Positions 36,607 to 47,519 of a stretch of 64,000 nt of DNA are shown here, in pieces. The stretch comes from Escallonia rubra (lineage: Eukaryota > Streptophyta > Magnoliopsida > Escalloniales > Escalloniaceae): the NCBI GenBank assembly GCA_033065855.1, contig JAVXUO010002106.1, forward strand, positions 64,501 to 128,500. Reading direction: 5' to 3'. Every line of letters starts with the position of its first letter. The first letter of the stretch is position 1. A model generated the notes under the pieces. It saw only the letters and a program-made list of their open reading frames with translations. It was not told where the DNA came from and ran no database searches. Both the position numbers and the translations under genes were made by a program.

Positions 36607-36966
36607 GAAAGTAATGGGTTTGCCGTGACATGGGATTCCAAGTATAAATCCGACGTCCTCTAATGTAATAGTCATTTCACCAAACTGGAAATGAAATGAG
36701 TTCGTCTCGCCCCTCCATCGTTCAACTAGAGCGGATATAAGGCAATCGTCATGCTGAGACAAAATCCTGGGATCGGTGAACATGGCCAAATTTTGACGAT
36801 GTAATAGTTGTATTTGTTCCTCGTTCAGTACCCACTCTTCGAGGTGAGTTGTGCTTTGAATTGTTTCCAAAACACCCCTATCGACATCGTCAAATACGTA
36901 CCTCACGACGTGATCATCGTCATCGTATAGGATTGATGTATCATGAGGTCCGGGTCGGAAATTCAT
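36607..36966 (-). pseudogene. Plant mobile domain (PMD / MAIN-like) fragment
   Basis: The minus strand reads about 120 residues containing LISALVERWRGETNSFHFQF followed by GEMTITLEDVGFILGIP and GKPIT. This is the core of the PMD found in MAIN and MAIL proteins and in many transposons. The start is a methionine at 36966 (FRPGPHDTS). The frame runs into the antisense of the transposase at about 36607, so the domain lacks its C-terminal half. PMDs are known passengers of Mutator and Gypsy elements. Here it has replaced the transposase C-terminus, implying rearrangement within the element. Confidence 0.72.
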
Positions 36967-37149
36967 ATCTCTAAGAACAAAATATAATCGTAAATCAACT
37001 TAACGTCCATAATATTTACATTCCAAAAATATAACCGGATCTTAAACCTAGTTAACCAACGCGTTAGCAATAGTCATTATCTCATTATTTCAATGTATTA
37101 AAACAATTCCTCACTTTCCACCACTCTGAACGCTTAATTACTCTACTTC

Positions 37150-39950
37150 CCTAAAATTTAGAGCCAAAGTGGCAATTTACCAATATACCCCCGATGGCCT
37201 CTACACCACCAACACCACAAAATTGCTTTTAAAACCACTTTTTAAATGTATTACGTCAATTATATACCAAATATTTCCTCAGGGTATTTTAAGGCGGAAA
37301 GTTACCAAAACACCCCCAACTTATGCAAAATACCCCCTGATAGCCATCGTCCCAACAAACATCTCAGAACAACTGGAAAAAAATAACTTTTCGGGTGTCT
37401 TAGTGCCTTCCCGAACTAAAAGTAAGTCGGAAAATTTTACAATGTTAAATTACCAAAATACCCCCACTGAGCGACAAATTACTGAAATGCCCCCAGGGTA
37501 CTATTAGCACCCTAACGCCCCGCAGTCAGCTTCAAAATAACATTTCAGGTGTTTTACTTACATTTCTGGATTAAGAAGTCCTTTGAAAAACTTTACCGGG
37601 AAAATTACCAAAATGCCCTTCCCGGGGTGGCAAATTACCAAAATGCCCCCTGGGTTCGAAAAATCTCAAAAGTGCTTTAAAATGCTATTTTAAGCTTCCT
37701 GAATTCATTCTTGATCTAAAAAGTATTTTTCGGGATTTTTCGCCCAAAAATCCCGAACCAGTGTCTGGATCGAGCGATTAAAAGCCCGTTCGGCCAAAAA
37801 AATAGCTAACGGCTTTGGAAAGGCCCGAATTCCTGGGAAATGGAACTTCCCAACATCCTAGGGTTCTCATAAAATTTTCGCGTGAAATTGCGCTAGCTTG
37901 ATATTTTAAATTACACTACAAAGTTACAAGGTTCCGCGTATCAGTTAACCCCTTTCCAGTCTTTGAAAAATCTGAAATTTTTCCCTGATACAGATCTTTT
38001 AAAAATAACTAGGGTCTCTTTTTTACACTTTGACAAAATATAGCTCTAGCTATGTTTTATAAATTCGTGAAAGTCTAATTAAGTTTTCACCTTTAGCGAC
38101 AATTACGCCCGCCAATCAGCTTCAAAACAACATTTCAAGTGTTTTACTTACATTTCTGGACTAAAAAGTCCTTTGAAAAACTTTACCAAAAAAAATATCA
38201 AAACACCCCTCTCGGGGTGTCAAATTACCAAAATGCCCCCTGGCTTCAAAAAATCTCAAAAGTGCTTTAAAATGCTATTTTAAGCTTCCTGAAATCATTC
38301 TTGATCTAAAAAGTATTTTACAAAAGTTTCGCCTAAAAATCCCGAACCGGCCTCTGAAGCGAGCGCTTAAAAGCCCGTTCGGCGAAAAAAATAGCTAACA
38401 GCTTCGGAAGGGCCCGTGGGGGCCACGAAGAAAAAAGTGGAAGGCCACAGAGAACCGCAACTCCTTGTGGTTCGGGGGTGGGGGCCATGCACGAGAAAAA
38501 AAAAGGATACGCAAAAGAAAACAAGAAAACAAAACAGGACACGTGGGTGGGGGGGCCATGGGGGGTGGGGGCCACGAAGAAAAAAGTGGAAGGCCACGGA
38601 GAACCGCAACTCCTTGCGGTTCGGGGGTGAGGGGCGGGCCATGCACCAAAAAAAAAGGATACGCAGAAAACAAGAAAACAAAAAAGGACACGGGGGTGGG
38701 GGGGTCACGAAGAAAAAAATGGTTGCGGACGGTGGGGGCCACGAAGAACAGTGAACCGCAACCCCTTGTTGCGGTTCAAGGGTGGGGGAGGAAGGCGGTG
38801 GGGGCCACGAAGATGGGAAGGACAGTGAATGGTTGCGGATTGTGGGGGCCACGAAGAACAGTGAACCACAACCCCTTGTTGCGGTTTAAGGGTAGGGGAG
38901 GAAGGGGGTGGGGGCCACGAAGAAAAAAATGGTTGCGGACGGTGGGGGCCACGAAGAACAATGAACCGCAACCCCTTGTTGCGGTTCGGGAGTGGGGGAG
39001 GAAGGGGGTGAGGGGCCCACGGGAGTGGGGGCCATGAAGATGGGAAGGACAGTCAACCGCAACCCCTTGTTGCGGTTCGGGGGTGGGGGAGGAAGGAGGT
39101 AGGGACCACGAAGAAAAAAATGGTTGCGGACGGTGGGGGCCACGAAGAACAGTGAACCGCAACCCCTTGTTGTGGTTCGGAGGTGGGGGAGGAAGGGTGG
39201 GGGCCCACGAGAACCGCTGGGTAGGGGGTGAGGGTGGGGGCCACGTAACAAAGAGAAAAGAAAAAAGGGCAGAGGGTGGGGGTGGGCACGCAAAAAGAAA
39301 AAAAGGAACCGCAACACCATCGTTGACTTAACGTTGTTGAATTAACATTACAAAATTTTAACAGTGTAAAATTAGAAAAATACCCCTATCGAGGTGGCAA
39401 ATTACTGAAATGCCCCCTGGCATCGGAAAATCTCAAAAGTGCTTTGAAATACTATTTTAAGCTTCATGAATTCATTATTTATCTAAAAAGTATTTTACAA
39501 AAGTTTCGCCCAAAAATTCCGAACCGGTGTTCGGATCGAGCGCTTAAAAACTTGTTCGGCCAAAAAAATAGGTAACGACATCGGAATGGTGCAAATTCCA
39601 GGGAAATGGAACGTCCCAACATCCTAGGGGTCTCATAAAAGTTTCGCGCCAAATCGTGCTAGGTTGATATTTTAAATTACATTGCGGAGTTACAAGGTTC
39701 CCCGTATCAGTTGACCCCTTTCCAGTCCAGGAAAAAATCTAATTTTTTCCCTGATATACATATTTTAAAAATAACTAGGGTCTCTTTTTTGAAGTTTGGA
39801 AAAATATAGCTCTAGGTATTTTTTATAAATTCATGCAAAATTCAAATTTTGACGCCCTACAAAAATGACTATTTTTGGACTTCAAATGAATATTCGCTAA
39901 TAAACGCTAGTTCAATCCCTAATTTTAAACTCTCAAAAAACACGAATTTT
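37150..39950. repeat. Inverted copies of the MULE-7 left-arm repeats
   Basis: Positions 37150-38400 and 39330-39950 carry the ~600-bp unit in reverse orientation (for example TTACCAAAATGCCCCC, AGCTTCCTGAATTCATTC, TCCCAACATCCTAGGG). The hairpin array at 38405-39320 splits them. Confidence 0.8.
38405..39320. repeat. Array of palindromic AACCGCAAC/GTTGCGGTT units in MULE-7
   Basis: About eight units of variable length (~90-150 bp) repeat GTGGGGGCCACGAAGAA and GGGGGTGGGGGAGGAAGG. Each is centred on a short hairpin of the form AACCGCAACCCCTTGTTGCGGTT (near 38454, 38604, 38757, 38864, 38966, 39055, 39158, 39307). The same hairpin occurs at the element's ends (32645, 32792, 32859; 40298, 40530). 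Open frames through it on both strands are repeat artefacts. Confidence 0.85.
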
Positions 39951-40587
39951 AGACTATGGTAAGAATAATTTAAGCTAAACACAATTTAAACAAATCATTG
40001 GTAAGAATAATTTGAAATTAACATTGAATTATAAGAAAATTCAAAATACTTACTTGTTTTAACTTGATATATTGCTCAAGAAAAATCCACCGATCTTCTA
40101 GCGTAAAAAATTTTCGTTTGGAGTATGAAGTGTGTGTTGGTAAAGATGATGGGGAGTGGAAGAAAGGGTTCGGGGAGAAGGGTCGGTTTATAAAGAGGGA
40201 AAAATGAGGGAGAGAGACGAAAGAAAGTAGAGAAAGGTCAGAAAAAGGACGGGGAACCGGGCACGTGGCCAGGGGGCCGCAAAATGGTGGGGGGGGGACC
40301 GCAACAATGTTGCGGATTGGGGGGGGACTACAACAAGGCGTTGCGGTTTGGGGAGGGGGGGACCAGAGGGGTGGCCACGTGGCAGGCAGGAAGGGGGAGT
40401 GGGGGACCGCCCACCACATGGCAGGCAGGGAAGGGGGGGTGGGGGACCGTCGCATGCCACGTGGCAGGCAGGAAGGGGGCCGGGTAAAGGACGGGTGGGT
40501 GGGTGGGTGTAAAAAAAATTAATGATACGGACCGCAACTAAGAGTTGCGGTCCGGTGGATAATATCCACCGGTCGACCCTGATCCGC

Positions 40588-40589
<2 letters not shown>

Positions 40590-40648
<59 letters not shown>
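40590..40648. repeat. (TA)n microsatellite, right segment
   Basis: A ~58-bp TA tract, then CACACTAGC. Matches the tracts left of MULE-6 and between the two elements. Confidence 0.95.
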
Positions 40649-40653
<5 letters not shown>

Positions 40654-40860
40654 TAGCTAAAGTCTCGTACTATGCTGTAGGTAATAATAGAATGTGGAAA
40701 GGGAAATCATGGGGGAGATCATGGGTTAGAGATTATTTTGTGACCAATGAAAATTTAACACCTATTTAACTTAATTTTAAAATTGTAAGAATTCAAAATT
40801 AGAGGTAAGGCATAGAAGATACCAACCAAAGCCACACACACACACACATATCTATATCTA

Positions 40861-41590
40861 TATCTATACTATATATAATGAGAAAACTTTTTTCACTTTT
40901 GGTGTAATACCCTTTTGGTGTTACATTGAGAGTGATTTCGATGCTGACACGTGTCCAAAATGAGGGTAAAATTGTAAAACATATTTTTTTTGTGTTGCAT
41001 AACTACCTATAGTGATGACAAATGGCTTCACAAGAAAATTTATAAAAGGCAACAAAATAAAGATCTTAATTAGTAAGTAACTACCTATAAAAATATGTTT
41101 AATTTTACAAGTTTACATTTTAACAAAATTTGCACTATTAATTTTATTTTCACACACGCATCGCGTGTGCACCGTGACTCGTATATATTAAGTCAAAACT
41201 TGGTTTGTTGTAACACTTTTTTGGTATTACATAACTACCAACCTATAATGATACAAGTGGCAGTTCAAGAAATTTTTTAAAAAATAAAACGAAATAAAAT
41301 CTTAGCTGGTAAGTAACTACCTAAAAAAATATGTTTAGTTTTCACAAGTTAAAATTCATCAGAAAATGTAGTTAAAAAAATTTAAAGGCCAAGTTTGACT
41401 TTTTAAAAAAAATTGTATTATTAATTTAATTTTCACATATACATACGCATCGTGTGTGCCACGATGACTCGTATATATTGTAGATGAGAACATCACTTTC
41501 GATGTAATACTCTTTTGGTATTACACTGAAAGTGATTGTGGCGCTGACACGTATTCATTATGAGAATAAAATTATAAAATTTCACTACCA
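40861..41590 (+). mobile_element. Helitron-like (Basho-type) repeat, about 2.3 tandem copies
   Basis: The start TATCTATACTATATATAATG resembles Helitron 5' ends. Two copies end in a small hairpin (CACACG, short loop, CGTGTG or a decayed form) followed by GACTCGTATATATT, at about 41190 and 41480. A third copy begins at about 41490 (ATGAGAACATCACTTTCG) and stops near 41590. Shared blocks are GTAATACCCTTTTGGTGTTA, GCTGACACGTGTCC and TAAGTAACTACCTA. There is no Rep/helicase gene. The terminal CTCGT departs from the usual CTRRT, so the class call is tentative. Confidence 0.45.
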
Positions 41591-41689
41591 CTTTCTACCA
41601 ACCATCAGTTACAATGAACCATTCACGAACGATCAGTGACAACCCATTTTCTACTCCGCATTTCCAATCTGCATTCACTGCCTGCCGAC

Positions 41690-41898
41690 GGCCTTGCACC
41701 GAAGGCGGGAGCTTCTAGGCCCAGCGCCACGTCAAGATCATCATAAGCGAGTCAGCGACCCATACGTCACCGTCTACGTAAGCGGCGCAGCCGTCGGCTG
41801 CACCCACGTGATCTCCAACTTAGAGAATTTCGTCAACCACTTTAACGACGTGTTCGGCGTTGTCTTCTCGAAACCGCCGCCGTTTCTGCCCAGAAGAT
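41690..41898 (+). pseudogene. Phospholipase D C2-domain fragment
   Basis: The plus strand reads SDPYVTVYVSGAAVG, VISNLEN and HFNDVFGVVFS, closely resembling the N-terminal C2 domain of plant PLDs (calcium and phospholipid binding). The expected NPVW and the segment up to the domain end are lost, and no HKD catalytic motifs follow. Upstream, LLGPAPRQDHHKR also fits the PLD beta/gamma/delta linker. This is a short relic, perhaps carried by the neighbouring Helitron-like repeat. Confidence 0.5.
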
Positions 41899-42389
41899 AA
41901 AGTTTGCCAATCTGAATTTCGTGCAATGGGTGATTTTGAAGTTTCTTTTTTCCAATTTTGTGATCTGGATTTTGTTGGTGGCGGCTGTAGGCCGTTGGTG
42001 TGCGATTGATGGAGGTGGTGGCCTTTGGTGGTCGTGAGTGTGTTTGCGGATCACTGTGGAGGTGGAGAAGAGTGGTGAAAATGGTAGTTGGTGGGTGGTG
42101 TATGTGTGTCTGCTGGTGTCGATGTGTGTGTGTGATGTGTGTGTGCACGTGCGTGTGTCTCTGTGTGGTGTGTGTCTGCGTGGGGGGGGGGGGGTTGTGG
42201 TGTGTGCGCGCGTTGGCATGTGCGTGTGCGTGATGTGTGTTGTGTGTGATGTTCTGCTGATCTTCTACTGTGAAGGCTACCAAATTCAGTCCATTACAGA
42301 GGTCAACAGTGCAGTTTTATATTTTCATTGTGTGATATGGGAATAGACACGGTTCTCCGTTTCCATGGAGAGGGTGTTTTAGCATTTCT
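41899..42389. other. GT-rich low-complexity spacer
   Basis: Positions 42000-42260 are dominated by GTGTGT words, with a G run at 42182-42194. Open frames on both strands are by-products. No gene was seen. Confidence 0.6.
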
Positions 42390-45300
42390 GCTAGCTAGTT
42401 CCAGAGCTGAAATATGTTAGATAACACTCAAAGAAGTAGTTTTAAAGATGCTAAAGAGGACTGCATTTCAGCAGCTAACAAGATGAGAACACAGCAGACT
42501 AACCAGAGTATAAGCAGGGGAGAAAAATGGACTGGTTTTTCACAAACTTCATTCTTCAGTTCTTACACTCTAATTTCAGCACATTACACATGCTGGAACC
42601 TCTTTTTTGCACTAATAACATGTTAACAAGTGGCCTACATGTAATACCCAAGTTAACTCAACTCAATCACCTCACATAAGACACAACTAAGGTTAACAAA
42701 AGCTAACTAGGCAACACTAGCAAGTTAGAACAACACACTACATCTCAAAATTCTCCCCCTTAATGTGATATCGTTGGACTCCAAGTGCTTCTCTAAATTT
42801 CTGAATCTTCTCTTGCTCTTCATATCATCTGTACAACCACCCCAATCAGTATCACAAAAGCCAAACAACCTTAACTCAGAATTTTGGAATACCTGATTCC
42901 ATTATCAAATGTACCTTTAATGTACTTTAGCACCCTCTTTGCTCCTCCAAGGTGGAAATGACTCGGACTTTGCATAAATTGAGAGAGTAAGCTTGCTACA
43001 AACATAAGGTCAGGTCTTGTTACCGTGAGGTGCATCAAATTTCGAACCAAACTCCGATAAAGAGTTGCATCTACTTTTCTTCCTCCATCTTCTTTCTTTA
43101 ACTTCTCGCTCAAAACCAGCGGTATTGCCACAGGATTGCAAGCATGCATACCAAACTTCTTTAGAACACTCAAACCATACTTCTTTTGAGATATGAACCC
43201 ACCATATTTATCTTGAACAATTTCCATGCCAAGGAAATGATGTAACAGCCCTAAGTCACTCATTTCATACCTTCACATCATTTCCTCTTTGAAGGCTTGT
43301 ATCATTTTCTCATTGCTACCTGTGAGCAACATATTAACATAAAAAGAAACAATGAGTATATTAGTTGTACCTTCCTTTTTGACGCACAAAGTTGGCTCAC
43401 TCTTGCTCCTTTCAAACCCTTGCTCACGGAAATAGCCATTAGTTTCGCTATACCAAGCCATAGGAGCTTGCTATAGCCCGCACAATGCCTTCCTCAATCT
43501 ATTCACTTTGGCTTTTTCCCCTTTGATAAGAAATCCTTGAGGTTGCTTAACATACATTTCTTCTTTCAATTCTCCATTCAAGAAGGTAGATTTGACGTCT
43601 AGTTGATGTTAAAACCAACATTTGTGTGCTACCACAGAAATGAGGGCTATCACTGTGTCCAAGCGAGCAACGGGAGCAAGCGTTTCTTCAAAATCGATAC
43701 CAGGCCGCTATGAGTAGCCCTTTGCAACCAGTCTTGCTTTATTCATTTTGCACTGAGCCATCCGAGTTATATTTTATCTTGTACACACATTTCACTTCAA
43801 TTACTTCCTTATGTGATGGCCTATCAATTAACTCCCATGTATTATTTTTCTGAATCACATCAATCTCGTCCTCCATAGCCTTTCTCCAAACTTTCTCTGT
43901 CACAGCTTCTTCAAAGCTTTGCAGTTCAACAATACAGAAATTACAACTTTGATATATTTCACTCAAATTCTTGGTCTTTCTTGGAGTTGAGCTTGGCGAA
44001 GATGGGGTTGAACTTCGAGACGATGATAAGCTTGGCGAAGATACTGGTAAACCAGCCACAGGGGGGAATTTAGAATCATCACCTTCCTCTTCCATTTGCG
44101 TTTGTTATGACTGAAATGATTCAATAGGTAGATTTCCCTTTTCTATCTTGCTATCTTCCCAATTCCATGTAGCATTTTCGCCAAATAATACATCTCGACT
44201 AATAATGATTTTGTCGGACTTCAAACTGTACAATTTATAACCTTTTGATCTTGAGCTATAGCCAACATAAATGCACTTCTCGCTTGTCTCATCCAGCTTA
44301 TAACGCTTTACTTTCGGTATTTGAGCATAATACATGTAACCGAAGACTTCAAAATGCCTCACGGCTGGTCTTCTACCTCCCCAAGCTTTAAAAGGTGTTC
44401 GGTTCCACATGGCCTTTGTCGAACACCTATTAATCAAGTACACAGCTATATAAACAGCTTCTGCCCAAAACCTTTTTGGTAGTCTCTTCTCATGTAGCAT
44501 GGATTTGGCCATTTCCATCACTGTTTGGTTCTTCCTTTTCGATACTCCATATTGTTAAGGAGTATAGCCAATGGTTACTTGCCTTTCCAAGCCTTCATCC
44601 TCACAAAATTTGTTGAATTCAATTGAGTTGTATTATATTCCTCTATCACTCCTCAATGTTTTTATAAAGCAGCCACTTTGTTTTTCAATGTAACTCTTAA
44701 ATTTCTTAAAAATGGCAAATACTTTAGATTTTGTCTCATGAAATATACCCATGCCATGCGAGTATAATCATCAATAAAAAGAATAAATTACCTATTTTGA
44801 GCATTTGAAGGTGTTCGCATAGGCCTATAAACATCTGTATACACTAACTCAAGCTTCCCTTTGACTCTCCACGCTACTTCCTTCATATATGGGCGGCAAT
44901 GATGCTTCCCAAGCGCACACTCCATGTTTGTCTTCAATAGTAGGTAGCCATTGCACCAAATTTTTCTGAAAAAGTAGCTTAAGACCTTGAAATTTTAGAT
45001 GCCCGAATCTCTTGTGCCATAGCCATGAATCTTCTACTATATATGCCTTCATTGCAACATCTTTGACATACTTCATGGTGAATGAAAAACTTCTATTACT
45101 TTCCATTCTTATTTTCTTCACCAGCTGCCTTGGTTTCCCATTGTCATATATAATGCATCCATTGCCTTCAAAATCAAGTTTATACCCATGCTCTAATAAT
45201 TGTCCGACACTACGCAAATTCTGGTCTAGGTTAGGAACAAGTTGAACATCTCGAATAAACCTATCTCCTTCATTGGTTTGAATTCCAATTGTTCCTTTCC

Positions 45301-46867
45301 CTTTAGCTTCAATTAATGCTCTATTTCCCAGCTTTACTTGGGATTTGAAAGTGCTATCCATATGTATGAAAATACTTTCATTTCCTGCCATGTGATTGCT
45401 ACAGCCGCTATCAAGAAACCACACATCTCTCTTATGTTCCATGACACTTTGGCAAGAATAAAATAGATTTCCTTCATCTTCTGTTTCTTCTGCAACACCT
45501 GCTTGCTAAAAATTCGTTGATTTACAGTTCTTCTGCACATGTCCATACATTTGTGGCATTGTGGCTTCCCTCTAAACCAGCAATCTTTCTCTACATGGCT
45601 GCCTCTTTTACAAATGTTACACTTCTGTAATGCACCATCATCATTCTGCCTTCTCTCAAAGGTTGTTCTTGTTTTATCTTTTCCCCTAAAATCTTTACCT
45701 TTCCCTCCAAATGTATGTTTTCTAATTTGTTCAAGATTCTGGAACTTCCTTTCATCATTCTTTGATGAACCAACAATGAGTTTAGATTGAAAAGCACTCT
45801 CAATTGATTTCTCAGAGTGTCTTGCCAATCTTTGCTTATAGGACTTTAAAGAAGCCATCAATTTTTGAACACCCAGTTCAAAAATGTCTTTGGTTTCTTC
45901 AATAATGGTCACCTTTGGATCAAATTTCTCAGGTAAACTGATTAGAACCTTTTCAACAATTCTTCTATTGCTAATTTCTTCATCGTGAGACTTCATTTGA
46001 TTGATGAGATCCATGAACTTAGTGAAAAATTCAGCTAAGGTTTCATTCCCTTTCATCTTCATATTTTCAAAATCTCTTCTAAGAGTTTGAAGATTGATAG
46101 CTCTTACCTTGTCATCACCATAGTACTCAACTTTGAGAATATCACATGCTTCTTTTGCCTTTGTTGCTCTGATTATTCTAGGAAAGATGGATTTGGTGAC
46201 TCCTCTTTGCATTATAAAATGAGCATTTGCATCCTTTTGTCGACCCTCCTCTAATTTCTTCTTTTGATTTTCGGTCAAGTTCTCCATTGATTCGTGTTCG
46301 GTAAACCCATTTTTGACCAAATCCCACAGCCCCATGGATCTGAAGATTGTTTTCATCTTCACAAACTAGAAATCATAGTCTTCTCCATCAAACTCTGGAA
46401 TATAGGCAAGTTGTGACCCACTAGTGTTGGCCATGCTGAATTTTCTGCTCAATTGGTGATTTTGGTGCCGATTTGTCGTAGCAATCTACCTCTCACGAAA
46501 CTTGCTCTGATGCCAATAAATGTTGGCTGGTTCCAGATCTAAAATATGTTAGATAACACTCAAAGAAGTAGTTTTGAGGATGCTAAAGAGGTCTGCATTT
46601 CAGCAACTAACAAGAGGAGAACACAGCAGACTAAACAGAGCAGAAGCAGGGGAGAAAAATAGACTGGTTTTTCACACACTTCATTCTTCAGTTCTTACAC
46701 TCGAATTTCAGCACATTACACATGCTAGAACCTCCCTTTTGCACTAATAACATGCAAACAAGTGGCCAACATGCAATATCCAAGTTAACTAAACTCAATA
46801 ACCTCACACAAGACACAACCAATGTTAACAAAAGCTAACTAGGTAACACTAGCAAGTTAGAACAACA
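42390..46867 (-). mobile_element. Copia LTR retrotransposon, broken
   Basis: This is a fossil of about 4.48 kb in minus orientation. The LTRs (42390-42735 and 46521-46867, ~346 bp, TG...CA) differ at roughly 30 positions, about 8-9%, suggesting insertion some millions of years ago. A primer site TGGCATCAGAGC-like (initiator-tRNA-Met type) lies at 46505-46515, and a purine tract beside the left LTR. In order the interior shows gag with a CCHC knuckle (about 46362-45540), protease (DSGCSNHM), integrase (WHKRFGHL and core), then reverse transcriptase pieces to about 42870. It carries roughly eight to ten breaks. No target duplication is seen because the right LTR is shared with another Copia fragment. 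Confidence 0.88.
46521..46867 (-). repeat. Copia LTR shared by two elements
   Basis: This serves as the 5' LTR of the element on its left and, by position next to a purine tract, as the 3' LTR of the fragment on its right. Confidence 0.8.
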
Positions 46868-47400
46868 CATTATATCTCAAAATTCTCCCCCTCAATGTTA
46901 TGTCGTTGGACTCCAAGTGCTTTTTTGAAACTTCTCTTTCGGAAGTGCCTTGGTGAAGATGTCAGCCATTTGATCATCGGACTTGCAAACTCAAGTTGGA
47001 TCACTCATTCATCAATTGCTTCCCGAATGAAATGATGTTTAAGGGCAATGTGCCTTGTCTTGCTATGATAAACAGGATTCGTAGCCATTGCTATGGCTGA
47101 TTTGTTGTCGCAATAAAGTTCAGTGGCACTTTCTTGCTTCTCTCCCACATCATCCAAAATTCTTCTCAACCAAATAGCTTGCGAAGTAGCCAACTCTGCT
47201 GAAACATACTCAACTTCAACTGTGGGTTGAGCAACGGTTTGTTTTTTCTTTGAGGTCCAAGAAAATATGCCAGAACCAAGAGAAAAACAATAGCCCGAGG
47301 TGCTCTTCATATCATTTGCACAACCACCCCAATCATTTTCACAAAAGCCAAACGACATTAACTCAGAATTTTTGATGTTGTATCTCAATATGAAACTCTT
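46868..47400 (-). mobile_element. 3' fragment of a second Copia copy
   Basis: The minus strand carries the end of pol, with RNase H landmarks (CDNKSAIAMATNPVYHSKTRHI and a TSGYCFSLGSG segment), then the purine tract abutting the shared LTR. It aligns with the neighbouring element's 3' end, so it is the same family. The rest of this copy is absent and a fossil caulimovirid begins just to the right. Confidence 0.8.
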
Positions 47401-47519
47401 CCTGAATAAATGGTCAATTTTCAGTTTGTTTGAGGAAAGAATTTCCTATTAGAAAATCACCGTCTAAGGAGTTGAATTGTATTAATCACTCTATAATGAA
47501 TTATTTTCCATTTATTATG

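Larger units (their letters stand above)
32605..40589 (+). mobile_element. MULE-7, 8-kb FAR1-type Mutator element with long repeat-filled arms
   Basis: Its ends read GGGGCGGATCCTCACCCACT on the left and, reversed, GGGCGGATCAGGGTCGACCG on the right. Both lead into GTGGATATTATCCACCG-like sequence and a CCGCAA...TTGCGG hairpin, then ACACCCACCCACCC. The inverted arms extend, with interruptions, to about 35250 and 37150 because internal blocks are also repeated in inverted order. TA tracts flank both sides. It carries a damaged FAR1/MULE transposase and an antisense plant mobile domain fragment. Compared with MULE-6 it is a different family with unrelated termini. Confidence 0.8.

Noticed and set aside
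38333-39331. Open frames of up to 190 codons on both strands
   Set aside because: Translations of the hairpin array; periodicity equals the DNA repeat.
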